Shown here piece after piece: positions 14,787 to 22,815 of a stretch of DNA of 51,854 nucleotides. This DNA comes from a virus: the IMG/VR virus record IMGVR_UViG_3300020182_001863, positions 1-51,854 of that record, one strand, 5' to 3'. Within the stretch, counting starts at the first letter, position 1. Every line of letters begins with the position of its first letter. The notes beneath the pieces were generated by a model. The model saw only the letters and a list, made by a program, of their open reading frames with translations. It was not told where the DNA came from and did no database searches. The position numbers and the translations under genes are program-made.

Positions 14787-16202
14787 TTATGTTCTCTTTG
14801 TTCTGCCTAATGGTTCATCATCCGGACCAGATGCCGCTTCATCACCACCTGCAAAAGCATCGCCATCTAATTCAACATCATCTTCAAAATCATCTTGCAT
14901 ATCGCCGCCGATTTCAATATCGCTTGCCATATCATTTGATGGTTTTTCACCATTAAGAACTAGAACTGCATCATTAACAGTATCTTTTGTTGAACGTGCC
15001 TGTCCCAATAGACCAGAAATAGCATCATTCACTGACTCTTTGAATGCTGTTGCACGATCTGCACCATGTGAGTATGCCATTTCATCTGATAGTGGTCCAA
15101 GTTGATCATTTTGTAATTTACCTAATTTTTCAATCATATCCTGTAGTTCATCTACCATGCCACGCGCCGCCATCAAAACTTCGGCTTCTGCTGCATCACT
15201 CTCAAGCAAGGTATTAAGTTCTGCTAATAAGTTTTCTTGAATTTTTTGAGTTGACATTTTATATTCCTTTTGACCGTTGAAAGTATTTGAAAATTCATTT
15301 TGTGTATTTACTTTTGGTGCATCGCTTTCATTTTTATTGCCGCCAAGTGCTTTAGCAGCAACTGCACGTGTTGCAACATTGGCTGCTGCGCCAGCAACTT
15401 TACTACCAACCTTTTTTGCAACCGCGCCGCCAACTGCTCTTGCTGCCATACCAACTAATGGCACTAATGGTAATACTTCGTCGGTGCGTTCTTTGCCTTC
15501 GGCATGCATTGCTGCCATATGTGCTTTATATTTCTTGGTACCTTTTTTATGAGGACTTTTACCTTCTTTCATATATGAAGATTCTTTTACCCAGCAATCT
15601 AGTGTAGGATCATTACAATCATTTTTACAATCAGTTGTTGGCTTGCCGAAGGTATCACCGCAATCTTTACATACTGCTTTCATTGCATTTTCCTTTGATG
15701 CTTCGTAAGTTGTCATTGTATCAAACTCATCGTCATCAAATTCGCCAAATGCTGGGTGTTCACCATGACCGAAAAACTTTTTAGCTTTTTTAGTAGCTTT
15801 GCCGATTTTCTTACCTGCTGCTTTCACCGTGTCTTTGATGCCTTCATCTACTGACTCGCCCATTTCTTCTGCTTTTGACGCATGTTTGGCTTTCTTCTTA
15901 GCCGGCGATTTGCCTTTTTTCTTTGCATCTTGATATGCTTTTAAACCTGCTGGTAATTCACCTTCCGCAACGTGTGCTTTCAATAGTGATTTGATTGTTT
16001 CAATCATAAGCATGTTTTCAACATATGCACGATCCTGGTGGTCTGCAGTCATTTCACGCTTTTGTGCTTCTAATTGTGCTTTCGCTTCTCTCAGTGATTC
16101 AAGATCACCATCTACTTCATAACCAAAGTTGCTTTTCATATACTCATTCATTTTTGAAGAGATAGCAACTGGGTCAGAGTTGTAAAAAATTGTTTTTCTC
16201 AT
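14787..16202 (-). CDS. Large late protein, probable head/core component (471 aa)
   Basis: N-terminal charged helix (residues 30-60). Two Lys-rich basic patches follow (KKGKSPAKKKAKHASK; KAAGKKIGKATKKAKKFFGHG). A Cys cluster AVCKDCGDTFGKPTTDCKNDC (about 176-195) may bind zinc. An Ala/Val-rich segment (about 245-285) could be membrane-active. Then a helical region and a strongly acidic tail. Composition resembles phage scaffold/core or internal proteins. Late box at 16236-16243. The ribosome site is weak, so MNEYMKSN downstream is an alternative start. Confidence 0.55.
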   Translation of the reverse strand: MRKTIFYNSDPVAISSKMNEYMKSNFGYEVDGDLESLREAKAQLEAQKREMTADHQDRAYVENMLMIETIKSLLKAHVAEGELPAGLKAYQDAKKKGKSPAKKKAKHASKAEEMGESVDEGIKDTVKAAGKKIGKATKKAKKFFGHGEHPAFGEFDDDEFDTMTTYEASKENAMKAVCKDCGDTFGKPTTDCKNDCNDPTLDCWVKESSYMKEGKSPHKKGTKKYKAHMAAMHAEGKERTDEVLPLVPLVGMAARAVGGAVAKKVGSKVAGAAANVATRAVAAKALGGNKNESDAPKVNTQNEFSNTFNGQKEYKMSTQKIQENLLAELNTLLESDAAEAEVLMAARGMVDELQDMIEKLGKLQNDQLGPLSDEMAYSHGADRATAFKESVNDAISGLLGQARSTKDTVNDAVLVLNGEKPSNDMASDIEIGGDMQDDFEDDVELDGDAFAGGDEAASGPDDEPLGRTKRT

Positions 16203-16235
16203 GGTATTTGCCCCAATACATAAAGTTATATCATG

Positions 16236-16243
16236 TATTTATC
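16236..16243 (-). promoter_or_regulatory. Late promoter box (GATAAATA)
   Basis: GATAAATACAT, 34 bp upstream of the 471-residue gene. Confidence 0.7.
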
Positions 16244-16264
16244 TTTTTAGTTTCATTTTCTAAT

Positions 16265-16891
16265 TTACTTAATCGACTCATATATGGATTTTATACTACG
16301 TTTTGCACTTCCTGCCTCAGATTTAGCACGTGTAAATCGTGCTTCTGCAATATTCATCTTGCCAGTATCCTTGCGTTTCTTTGCTTTAGAATATGTATCT
16401 TTATACTGAATGGCATCAAAATAGAATTTTTCGAATACTGCGTTACTTGCCATTATTTTTGTTAATTCTGGTGAGTTTATTTTCTTTCCAGAATTCAAAT
16501 GTCTTGTTATAACATATGCAGTTTCATACAAACAAATTTCCTCAAATAATGTATCATCTGAACGATTGTCCCTAATATCATAGTAACCATTGTCATTTTT
16601 TTCAACAGAAAACATTCCTACTTTTACACCATTATGTGTCTTTGTAGACTCATTCATTGTTGTTGCAACTTTTTTACTAACATTGTTACTGGCACTATTA
16701 AATGCGTTCATAATATTTTCCATTGCTTTAATATCTGCAGTTTTAACTCCATGTGATACATCAATATGACCAGAGTCAGCCATTACTTGCTGTTCATGGG
16801 CAACCTGTTCTTTTAATGCAGTTTTGTCACCGTTCAGTGCCTTCATTAAATTTGACATTGCATTCACATCTTGTTTACTAGGTGTTGTCAT
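16265..16891 (-). CDS. Hypothetical late protein (208 aa)
   Basis: Helical N-terminus with a near-repeat: MSNLMKALNGDKTALKEQ and MENIMNAFNSASNNVSK, about 40 residues apart. The central part is a beta domain (GVKVGMFSVEKNDNGYYDIRD). The C-terminus is a basic helix rich in Lys/Arg/Ala (YSKAKKRKDTGKMNIAEARFTRAKSEAG). This layout is widespread in T4-like marine phages but has no known function. Strong GGAGGATGTA ahead of ATG. Confidence 0.65.
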   Translation of the reverse strand: MTTPSKQDVNAMSNLMKALNGDKTALKEQVAHEQQVMADSGHIDVSHGVKTADIKAMENIMNAFNSASNNVSKKVATTMNESTKTHNGVKVGMFSVEKNDNGYYDIRDNRSDDTLFEEICLYETAYVITRHLNSGKKINSPELTKIMASNAVFEKFYFDAIQYKDTYSKAKKRKDTGKMNIAEARFTRAKSEAGSAKRSIKSIYESIK

Positions 16892-16902
16892 TACATCCTC
16901 CG

Positions 16903-17097
16903 TTAGTTGACTCTATATCCACGTAGTGTTGGTACTAGCACACCTTTATGTACTAGTTTGTCAGCAATTAATGCTGCACGTTCACTCAATTGAGATTCAT
17001 TAACATATTCATTCTCAGTAAACATTTCTGCTAATAAATCACTTTCTTCTTCGGTGATCATCACATATATACCACCTAATACTTCTTGTAATTTCAT
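16903..17097 (-). CDS. Small helical protein (64 aa)
   Basis: The start at 17097 is fixed by AAGGAGGT four bases ahead of ATG, the strongest Shine-Dalgarno in the window. It reads MKLQEVLGGIYVMITEEE then a helical, possibly winged-helix-like part ending in VLVPTLRGYRVN. Conserved-looking small phage protein of unknown function; high translation is expected. Confidence 0.6.
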   Translation of the reverse strand: MKLQEVLGGIYVMITEEESDLLAEMFTENEYVNESQLSERAALIADKLVHKGVLVPTLRGYRVN

Positions 17098-17122
17098 GCT
17101 AACCTCCTTAAATAGGCTGAGA

Positions 17123-17662
17123 TTATTTTAGTTTATTTAATAGACTTCTAAATTGCTGGGCAGTCTTTGGATCACTTGCTAATTTATCTACCGATGATGC
17201 CTGTGCTGCCATTGCTTTCCGTTGCATTGGTGTTAAGGCTTTTCCTTGTTCTGCTTTATCTAATGCAGATGCCGCTTGTTGTCCAGTTACTCCACCTAAA
17301 TTCTTTTTGCCCAGACGCTGCATTGCTGCTGCTTTCTTGCTCATCGTGGCGTTATCTGTTTGTGCACCGGCTGCAGGGGCTGACGCTGAAGATTGTGCTT
17401 TCTGTCCACGCATTTCGCCCGGCGATAATGTACTACCAGTTGAATATGCCTCTTCGACGCTAAATCCCAATATTTCTTTTGCAGTGTCTGAATCTTGATC
17501 ACGCAATGCTCTCATTAAATTCACATAGTTACCAAAGTCAAGGGTTTTCATTCTATCTTTAACGTCGGAATCATTTGCACCAACTAAATCTGCAATATTA
17601 GTCAACTTAGTATTATAAGTTTCAGTGACCATCGCATTTTCTATATCATTTTTTAATCCCAT
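17123..17662 (-). CDS. Hypothetical late protein (179 aa)
   Basis: N-terminal helical domain (1-75: DIENAMVTETYNTKLTNIADLVGANDSDVKDRMKTLDFGNYVNLM). An Ala/Gln/Ser-rich low-complexity linker follows (PGEMRGQKAQSSASAPAAGAQTD), then a Lys/Ala-rich helical C-terminus. No motif known. Part of the late block downstream of 18229. Confidence 0.6.
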   Translation of the reverse strand: MGLKNDIENAMVTETYNTKLTNIADLVGANDSDVKDRMKTLDFGNYVNLMRALRDQDSDTAKEILGFSVEEAYSTGSTLSPGEMRGQKAQSSASAPAAGAQTDNATMSKKAAAMQRLGKKNLGGVTGQQAASALDKAEQGKALTPMQRKAMAAQASSVDKLASDPKTAQQFRSLLNKLK

Positions 17663-17669
17663 TATTTTT

Positions 17670-17954
17670 CTACCTATTTAACATTTTTAATCGTTTACTC
17701 GCTGGATTCATTCTCTTAGTCATTTTTGATTTTCGGGACATCCGTGTACCCATTTTTGCTTTAGTTTTTGCAAGTGTGAAACGTTTCTTTACATCTACAG
17801 GTTTAAAACATGCAGATGGATTTTTAACAGTTTTGCCTTTTAATCTACCTGATGAACAACGATATTTACGTACCACTTTTTTACCACTACGGGCATAAAC
17901 AAGTTTTGCTTCATAAAACTCTTCTTTTGGCGTTATAATCTCTTCTATTATCAT
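17670..17954 (-). CDS. Very basic small protein (94 aa)
   Basis: Extremely Lys/Arg-rich from residue 17 on (YARSGKKVVRKYRCSSGRLKGKTVKNPSACFKP...KTKAKMGTRMSRKSKMTKRMNPASKRLKML). Contains two Cys near 33 and 49. Typical of nucleic-acid-binding internal or packaged proteins. TAATG coupling to the membrane-anchored coiled-coil gene before it. Confidence 0.6.
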   Translation of the reverse strand: MIIEEIITPKEEFYEAKLVYARSGKKVVRKYRCSSGRLKGKTVKNPSACFKPVDVKKRFTLAKTKAKMGTRMSRKSKMTKRMNPASKRLKMLNR

Positions 17955-18202
17955 TATATCACCTTAAACACAGAAGTCAATAGTGCAATTAGCAATGTAC
18001 CAAATAATGTTGAACTTGCCCAAACAACTATCTTTTTTAATTCTGTAAATTGTTCCTTTGTATCTAATGTTTGACGTTCTACTAATGTTTCTAACCGCCT
18101 GATTGAATCATCTAATTTCTTAAATCGTTCATGATTAACTGCTACATGAGTTTCTAAACTCTGCATCTCAAGTGCTGCTAATTGCGGTTCATTTATAGAC
18201 AT
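17954..18202 (-). CDS. Coiled-coil protein with C-terminal membrane anchor (XhlA/holin-like)
   Basis: 82 residues. A heptad-patterned helix at about 20-57 (HERFKKLDDSIRRLETLVERQTLDTKEQFTELKK) is followed by one hydrophobic segment at 59-79 (VVWASSTLFGTLLIALLTSVF). This is the layout of haemolysin XhlA-type proteins that work with holins, and of small phage membrane proteins. Late box at 18229-18236 with GGAGAAG before ATG fits a lysis-time role, but no endolysin is nearby. Confidence 0.6.
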   Translation of the reverse strand: MSINEPQLAALEMQSLETHVAVNHERFKKLDDSIRRLETLVERQTLDTKEQFTELKKIVVWASSTLFGTLLIALLTSVFKVI

Positions 18203-18228
18203 CGTTCTTCTCCACTAAATGTTATATG

Positions 18229-18236
18229 TATTTATC
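18229..18236 (-). promoter_or_regulatory. Late promoter box (GATAAATA)
   Basis: GATAAATACAT, 27 bp upstream of the XhlA-like gene. Confidence 0.7.
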
Positions 18237-18265
18237 ATTTTAGTTTAGAAGAATTATCCACATAT

Positions 18266-18294
18266 AAAAAAACCCAGTAAAAACTGGGTTTTTT
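18266..18294 (-). terminator. Bidirectional rho-independent terminator
   Basis: Stem AACCCAGT/ACTGGGTT with a 4-nt A loop, A run and T run on opposite sides. It ends the late unit that includes the gene at 18395-18784 and the structured element between them. Confidence 0.85.
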
Positions 18295-18325
18295 CTTTAC
18301 ATTCACTGCTTAATGGGGTATCTCC

Positions 18326-18390
18326 ACATTCTATTTCATTATGCGAATGATTCCAAGACCATACTATGTAGTGGGCGCTCAATAGAATGT
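18326..18390 (-). ncRNA. Candidate structured RNA with a three-way junction
   Basis: Perfect 10-bp outer stem, ACATTCTATT (18326-18335) with AATAGAATGT (18381-18390). Inside it are two smaller hairpins, TCATT/AATGA (about 18337-18351) and ACTA/TAGT (about 18363-18372). The element lies between a stop codon and a terminator, in the late transcript of the upstream gene, and holds no ORF. I see no hammerhead core or tRNA features. Could be a 3' UTR element, a processed small RNA or a recombination site. Confidence 0.45.
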
Positions 18391-18394
18391 AGAT

Positions 18395-18784
18395 TTATAG
18401 TAGTTCTGACATCTCAAATTCCATTGTGATAGGATCAATTGGCACACCATCAATATCTACACCGTAGAATATTTCTTTAAGTAATGCGACATTATCGCCA
18501 CTACGTTGAAATGCTTGCCCATGCTCTACCGCAAATTTAAAAATCATACCATTACCAGTTAGTGTCGGTGCTAGACCAGTAAGTGATACTGGAATAGGAC
18601 TATTCATAATTACAGGTTGTGCCACCAGATTGATTAGATTACAAACATCATCAAAATTTTGTTGTGACTGATCTAAGATATCACCGGTTGAGGTGATGTC
18701 TAATGTTTTTACATATATTGTATAAAAATTCAAGTTACCTGATAGATTTTCACTTGAACCTGCTGCACCGTGTATTCTTGCCAT
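18395..18784 (-). CDS. Late virion-type protein (129 aa)
   Basis: Start set at ATG 18784 (MARIHGAAGSSENLSG), not at the longer 155-residue frame: the late box (18814-18821) and GGAG lie between the two, so the upstream extension would not be in the transcript. Beta-rich protein with Gly/Asn/Pro turns (PIPVSLTGLAPTLTGNGMIFKFAVEHG) and an acidic C-terminus. Looks like a structural or decoration protein. No family recognised. Confidence 0.65.
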   Translation of the reverse strand: MARIHGAAGSSENLSGNLNFYTIYVKTLDITSTGDILDQSQQNFDDVCNLINLVAQPVIMNSPIPVSLTGLAPTLTGNGMIFKFAVEHGQAFQRSGDNVALLKEIFYGVDIDGVPIDPITMEFEMSELL

Positions 18785-18813
18785 ATTATTTTCTCCATTA
18801 TGGTGTATGTGAG

Positions 18814-18821
18814 TATTTATC
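18814..18821 (-). promoter_or_regulatory. Late promoter box (GATAAATA)
   Basis: GATAAATACTC, 30 bp upstream of ATG 18784. Decides the start of that gene. Confidence 0.7.
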
Positions 18822-18842
18822 AATATCTGATGATAATTAAAA

Positions 18843-18874
18843 ACAAAAAAAAGACCCAGCATAGCCGGGTCTTT
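18843..18874 (-). terminator. Rho-independent terminator
   Basis: Stem AAGACCC/GGGTCTT with a 9-nt loop and T8 on the minus strand. It ends the single-gene unit 18901-19152. Confidence 0.85.
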
Positions 18875-18900
18875 ATACTCTAATAGATAGAGGTTATGTA

Positions 18901-19152
18901 TTAGTAATCAAAGTCTGTTACTGTATAACCTGCACCTAGTGCTGCTTGTAGGTCTGCTGCATCCCATGCGCCGTTGTTTTCAACTGCAACACGTTCGCCG
19001 CCTGCACCTAGAATTACAACTGTTGCTCTCATACCAACTGTTTCGACAACTAATTTCATGTCTACTGCTGATGTGTGTGCAATTGTGAAGTGTACTAGTG
19101 ATCCTGTTAGGAATTGACCTGCGTCATATGATTCATGTACTTTTGCTACCAT
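18901..19152 (-). CDS. Small late protein, single-gene unit (83 aa)
   Basis: MVAKVHESYDAGQFLTGSLV then beta-strand-like segments, GAGGERVAVENNGAWDAADL and a C-terminal GYTVTDFDY. It has its own late box, ribosome site GGAGAAAT and strong terminator, so it is set up for high late expression, as a decoration or abundant virion protein would be. No family recognised. Confidence 0.65.
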   Translation of the reverse strand: MVAKVHESYDAGQFLTGSLVHFTIAHTSAVDMKLVVETVGMRATVVILGAGGERVAVENNGAWDAADLQAALGAGYTVTDFDY

Positions 19153-19200
19153 TTTATTTCTCCATTAAAATTTGTTGAGACTTTATCATCTCTATACTTT

Positions 19201-19208
19201 TATTTATC
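19201..19208 (-). promoter_or_regulatory. Late promoter box (GATAAATA)
   Basis: GATAAATAAAAG, 49 bp upstream of the 83-residue late gene. Confidence 0.65.
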
Positions 19209-19228
19209 ATTTCTAGCCAACAAATATG

Positions 19229-20086
19229 TTATTGTTTATTCCTAGGCTGAAATTTTCTTAGTCCAGATTTGTCAGGTGATTGATATGATGTATTTCCCAT
19301 GCGTTTTCCTAATGCATCTGCGCCCTTTGATAAGGCATATATACCACCAATCGCAGCGGCAGCTTTTACTATTGGTTTATTCCATATCTTTTTCTTTTTA
19401 TCATTTTTGTCATTGACAATATAATTACCACGTTTCTGAAAAGACATTAAAGGCTTCATCATTTCACTTCTTGGTGCCTTTGAACGCATAAATTGTACAC
19501 TTCGAGTTACAAGTAATGATCTTTGATTTTGATTTAAGTTTTCCCAATCACCAACCAAACGGCGCATCGATTTGAGCATACTGTCTTGTATATTAAACTG
19601 ACGCTGAAATCTTAAAAGCATCTTTTGTTCATATGCAGAATTTGATTTATTATTTCCTATATGTGTAAGATATTGTAGTATATCTGTTTTATTAGGCGAA
19701 ATTCGTTTCTTCGCAATAATATCTTTATCATTTGTATACTTTTGATCTTTGCCCATTAATCGATTTAATGAAATATATAAATCAGTGCCACTAGTTCTAA
19801 ACGTATCAAAATTTCTAAACGTAATACTACGGGCTGCATATTCTGATGCCAATGGCGAATAATCATAATCTTTATTAAAAATATTAAGTACCATTAAATA
19901 CATAAATGCGAGATTTGCTGCATCATCTAAATCTACACTTGCAGCAATATTCTTAGTTCTGAATAATCTACTTTCAGATAATTCATTTAATAATTTCAAA
20001 TTCATACTATCGTTGATTTGTTCTGGATCATGGCCACCATAAATTGCTGCCCATTGACTTGCTGTATATTTGTTATCATCTGCCAT
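19229..20086 (-). CDS. Hypothetical late protein (285 aa)
   Basis: Largely helical and basic. It starts MADDNKYTASQWAAIYGGHDPEQ. The middle has many Arg/Lys helices (QKMLLRFQRQFNIQDSMLKSMRRLVGDW). A hydrophobic Ala/Gly/Ile stretch near 243-262 (IVKAAAAIGGIYALSKGADAL) could insert in membrane, and the tail is basic. Separated by 3 bp from the DUF6356-like gene. May be an internal or ejection protein; not proven. Confidence 0.6.
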   Translation of the reverse strand: MADDNKYTASQWAAIYGGHDPEQINDSMNLKLLNELSESRLFRTKNIAASVDLDDAANLAFMYLMVLNIFNKDYDYSPLASEYAARSITFRNFDTFRTSGTDLYISLNRLMGKDQKYTNDKDIIAKKRISPNKTDILQYLTHIGNNKSNSAYEQKMLLRFQRQFNIQDSMLKSMRRLVGDWENLNQNQRSLLVTRSVQFMRSKAPRSEMMKPLMSFQKRGNYIVNDKNDKKKKIWNKPIVKAAAAIGGIYALSKGADALGKRMGNTSYQSPDKSGLRKFQPRNKQ

Positions 20087-20089
20087 GCT

Positions 20090-20284
20090 TTATTTCCTTT
20101 TATCTAGTATATCCTTCATGACATTTGTTGCGGTATTCGTAAAGCATCGTGGTGCCACACTATGTATTAATAATGCTGGCACTAATAATTGCAATTTCAC
20201 TGCAGTACTTAGTGCAGTAGCCATATGTTGAAATCCACTTTCATTTACACTTTCTAAATGTTCTTTGCATTTTTTACTAAACAT
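20090..20284 (-). CDS. DUF6356-like small membrane protein
   Basis: 64 residues. The order E-H-x-x-S-V-x-E-x-x-x-Q-H-M, a hydrophobic segment (about 29-46) and then H-S-V-A-P-R-C-F-T-N-T-A-T matches DUF6356, a family of one-helix membrane proteins otherwise found mostly in alphaproteobacteria. A host-derived gene therefore sits in the late operon. Function unknown. Confidence 0.6.
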   Translation of the reverse strand: MFSKKCKEHLESVNESGFQHMATALSTAVKLQLLVPALLIHSVAPRCFTNTATNVMKDILDKRK

Positions 20285-20288
20285 TATA

Positions 20289-22337
20289 TTATCTTTCTTT
20301 TGTCATGTTTGCAGCACTAAAACCACTGCGATTAACTAATTTACTATCACCCTGGCCAATAACGTAGCCTTCACCACCTCGCTGTCCATTCGTATATGCC
20401 TCTACATCTGCGTCACTTGCATCTAATTGTGCAATTATATCATTTTTTACTTTCATAATACCCATTATTACTGTAAATAATGCCTTCATTCCTTCAGCAT
20501 TGTTATTTACATGATTGTTCATTCTATCTTTCATCTGTTCAGACATTTTAGCAGTTGCTATCCATTTTGACCAATCACCTGTTAAGTTATCTAACTTACG
20601 TGCTTTTGTCATATTATTGACGTATGTATAAAGTGCATTTTTGAAACTTGATAACTTGTTTGATTTTAAAAAATTATCATCTAACAACATATCTATCTTA
20701 TTGGCACTGGAATTTGCAATGCTTGCTACTTTGTCCAAATCATCTGCCTGTACTCTTGGTCCCTTTGTGAGTATCACCGGTGGCATGATAAGAAGATTAC
20801 CTGAGTTTAACTCTGATGTATCTACTTTACTTTTTGTTCCGTCTAGTTCAATCTTAGCATGTAACACTACACCTGATTGACTTTTTGATATTTGTTTGCC
20901 AATATCACTATTGCCACGAACACGATACGTTACCGTATTTGGTGTAAAAACAAAATGTCCATCTTCAAAACCTGGTTTTGTAAAATATAATAAGTCGCCA
21001 TGAACATAACCTCTAAAGTTTTCTGGCGTTGCTGCTTCATATATATCCCATATGCTTGTCATTTGTTTTACAAATGCCTTACGATTAGCATCTGGCGCTT
21101 CTTTGCCTCGTCTTAAAAACATTGATGCCATATCGTTTTTACTTGTTACTTTCCCATCATATCCTTTTGCACCAAAGCCACTCTTGTCTGTTAATACAAA
21201 TTCACCATTCTCATTGCGACCAAAGATTACTGCAGGCGAACCATCCCATTTAACAGTAACATTTTCAGGAGATTTCTCTAAATTCTTTAATGTTTCAATC
21301 GATTTTGCAACACCTTTTGAACCATGCCAAATAGCAAAGTCTTCAACGTGTTGAATACGTGCATCTGATTCACGTAACGAAGATTTAGCCCCTTCACCTA
21401 ACTCAGTTGGAACACCAGCATTTTGTATACTTGGATTATCTTTATAATTTTTAAAAATATCTGCGGCTATATTAGAAGGATAATTCTTTTTAATTGCAGC
21501 GTATAACGTTTCAAAACTATACAAATCATCAACACTATCTAATTTTAGTATCTTGGCCCAGTCGTTAGGACTTTTGAATGGTCCTTTAATGACTTCATTC
21601 TTATTTGCTTTTGTATATCCCAATCCATTTTTCTTTTTAACTGGTCTGCGTACTACACGCACCATGCCATCGGTAGGGGAAAACATCCAACGCTCTAGTT
21701 CTAGAGGTCTACCATCACTAGTTTTATCATTACTTGCCACGACATCTAACACACCGGCAATAGATGCTATCATAATATTACGATGAACACCTTTGTAATT
21801 ACTATGTTTGCCGTCCTTACTCATTGATTTTGAGTGAGGTGAATGATAATAATTCTTCATAAAATCTACATCACCTGGCATAAAGTCAATTTGTACTTTG
21901 CCTGTGCGTGGTTTGTCTCCATCTTTTTTGTTAGCATCAAAGCCAACAATATCTACTACGGTCATAAACACACTTGATTTTCTTATATCTTGTATTATTG
22001 ACGAAGCCTGTAATCTTTTTTCAAATTCATCACGTTTATCACTGTCTAATTGCACTGCAATATCAATGTCACCAGAGAATTCTTTTTTGCCAACACTGCC
22101 TAGTGCATTAGATAATAATGGTATACCTAATTCTTTTTCTAATTTTTTTAATGTAGGAGCAATTTCAGAATGATGAATAACACCAACGCCAGGCATTTTT
22201 CCACCTTCGTTAATTTGTGTATCATCAAGTAAGTTCTTCATACGATTATGTAGACCAACTTGTTTTAAGCGTGGCTTTCTTGGACCTCTAAATCGACGTT
22301 CAATTCCCTGATTTAAAATTATGTCTGATATTTTCAT
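20289..22337 (-). CDS. Nucleotidyltransferase fused to ligase-like domain (DUF6267-like)
   Basis: 682 residues, two enzyme-like halves. N-terminal (about 50-190): a Pol-beta-type nucleotidyltransferase core, with GSVGKKEFSGDIDIAV (G-S...D-x-D) and a third acid in VQIDFMP. C-terminal (about 355-550): VTVKWDGSPAVIFGR carries K-W-D-G, the lysine motif I (KxDG) of covalent nucleotidyltransferases/ligases, followed by FRGYVHGDLLYF (motif III-like) and VVLHAKIEL (motif IV-like). It may transfer AMP or join or repair RNA/DNA ends. Proteins with the KWDGSPA half are known in T4-like marine phages without assigned activity. Overlaps its neighbour by 4 bp. Confidence 0.65.
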   Translation of the reverse strand: MKISDIILNQGIERRFRGPRKPRLKQVGLHNRMKNLLDDTQINEGGKMPGVGVIHHSEIAPTLKKLEKELGIPLLSNALGSVGKKEFSGDIDIAVQLDSDKRDEFEKRLQASSIIQDIRKSSVFMTVVDIVGFDANKKDGDKPRTGKVQIDFMPGDVDFMKNYYHSPHSKSMSKDGKHSNYKGVHRNIMIASIAGVLDVVASNDKTSDGRPLELERWMFSPTDGMVRVVRRPVKKKNGLGYTKANKNEVIKGPFKSPNDWAKILKLDSVDDLYSFETLYAAIKKNYPSNIAADIFKNYKDNPSIQNAGVPTELGEGAKSSLRESDARIQHVEDFAIWHGSKGVAKSIETLKNLEKSPENVTVKWDGSPAVIFGRNENGEFVLTDKSGFGAKGYDGKVTSKNDMASMFLRRGKEAPDANRKAFVKQMTSIWDIYEAATPENFRGYVHGDLLYFTKPGFEDGHFVFTPNTVTYRVRGNSDIGKQISKSQSGVVLHAKIELDGTKSKVDTSELNSGNLLIMPPVILTKGPRVQADDLDKVASIANSSANKIDMLLDDNFLKSNKLSSFKNALYTYVNNMTKARKLDNLTGDWSKWIATAKMSEQMKDRMNNHVNNNAEGMKALFTVIMGIMKVKNDIIAQLDASDADVEAYTNGQRGGEGYVIGQGDSKLVNRSGFSAANMTKER

Positions 22338-22552
22338 TTTTTATCCCCAAATGGATTCTCGCCCGTAAGTTGAGGTCTAGAAAACCACAACTTAAACCAC
22401 TCGGGTGTACCTGGCTCAATATTGTTCTTTTTTTGATACTCACCTTTTTCTTGCCCAGTATGCGATATGTTTTCCTGGTCTTTAGAAACATCATACGGTT
22501 TGTATATGCCTGCTAAAACTTTTAGTTTATTTAACTGTTGTTCATAATCCAT
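22334..22552 (-). CDS. Hypothetical small protein (72 aa)
   Basis: Hydrophilic, starts MDYEQQLNKLKVLAGIYKPYDV and ends ENPFGDKK. PGTPEWFKLWFSRPQLTGENPFGD is a short conserved-looking tail often seen in marine T4-like phages. It overlaps neighbours by 4 bp and 1 bp, so the three genes are tightly coupled. Confidence 0.6.
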   Translation of the reverse strand: MDYEQQLNKLKVLAGIYKPYDVSKDQENISHTGQEKGEYQKKNNIEPGTPEWFKLWFSRPQLTGENPFGDKK

Positions 22553-22788
22553 TATTTGTCTACACTATTCATACCACGGCGAAACTTCCGAGGATCTTTT
22601 GTACGAATACTGTTAACTAAACGCTTTTGTAAATCATGTGATGTGTCTTCATCAAAATTTAACTCTATAAATTCCATCAGATGTATTACACCAGCAATAA
22701 GATGTTCACCCTTTTGCTCAACTAAACGTTTATTATCTTTGTCATAAGATATGCTGTTTAATTCTTCAAATAGACTTTTACGTTTCAT
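22552..22788 (-). CDS. Hypothetical small protein (78 aa)
   Basis: Helical, charged (EELNSISYDKDNKRLVEQKGEHLIAGVIHLMEFIELNFDEDTS), ends in a basic KDPRKFRRGMNSVDK segment. First gene of the late operon driven from 22808-22815, with GGAGAATTGTT before ATG. No family recognised. Confidence 0.6.
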   Translation of the reverse strand: MKRKSLFEELNSISYDKDNKRLVEQKGEHLIAGVIHLMEFIELNFDEDTSHDLQKRLVNSIRTKDPRKFRRGMNSVDK

Positions 22789-22807
22789 AACAATTCTCCG
22801 TTAAGTG

Positions 22808-22815
22808 TATTTATC
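22808..22815 (-). promoter_or_regulatory. Late promoter box (GATAAATA)
   Basis: GATAAATACAC at the very end of the helicase gene, 20 bp before the next ATG. Confidence 0.7.

Noticed and set aside
18326-18390. tRNA or hammerhead ribozyme in the structured gap
   Set aside because: No TPsiC-like GTTCRA, no cloverleaf with 7-bp acceptor, and no CTGANGA/GAAA core on either strand.
18785-18862. 26-codon N-terminal extension of the 129-residue late protein
   Set aside because: The late box at 18814-18821 lies inside it and GGAG precedes the internal ATG at 18784.
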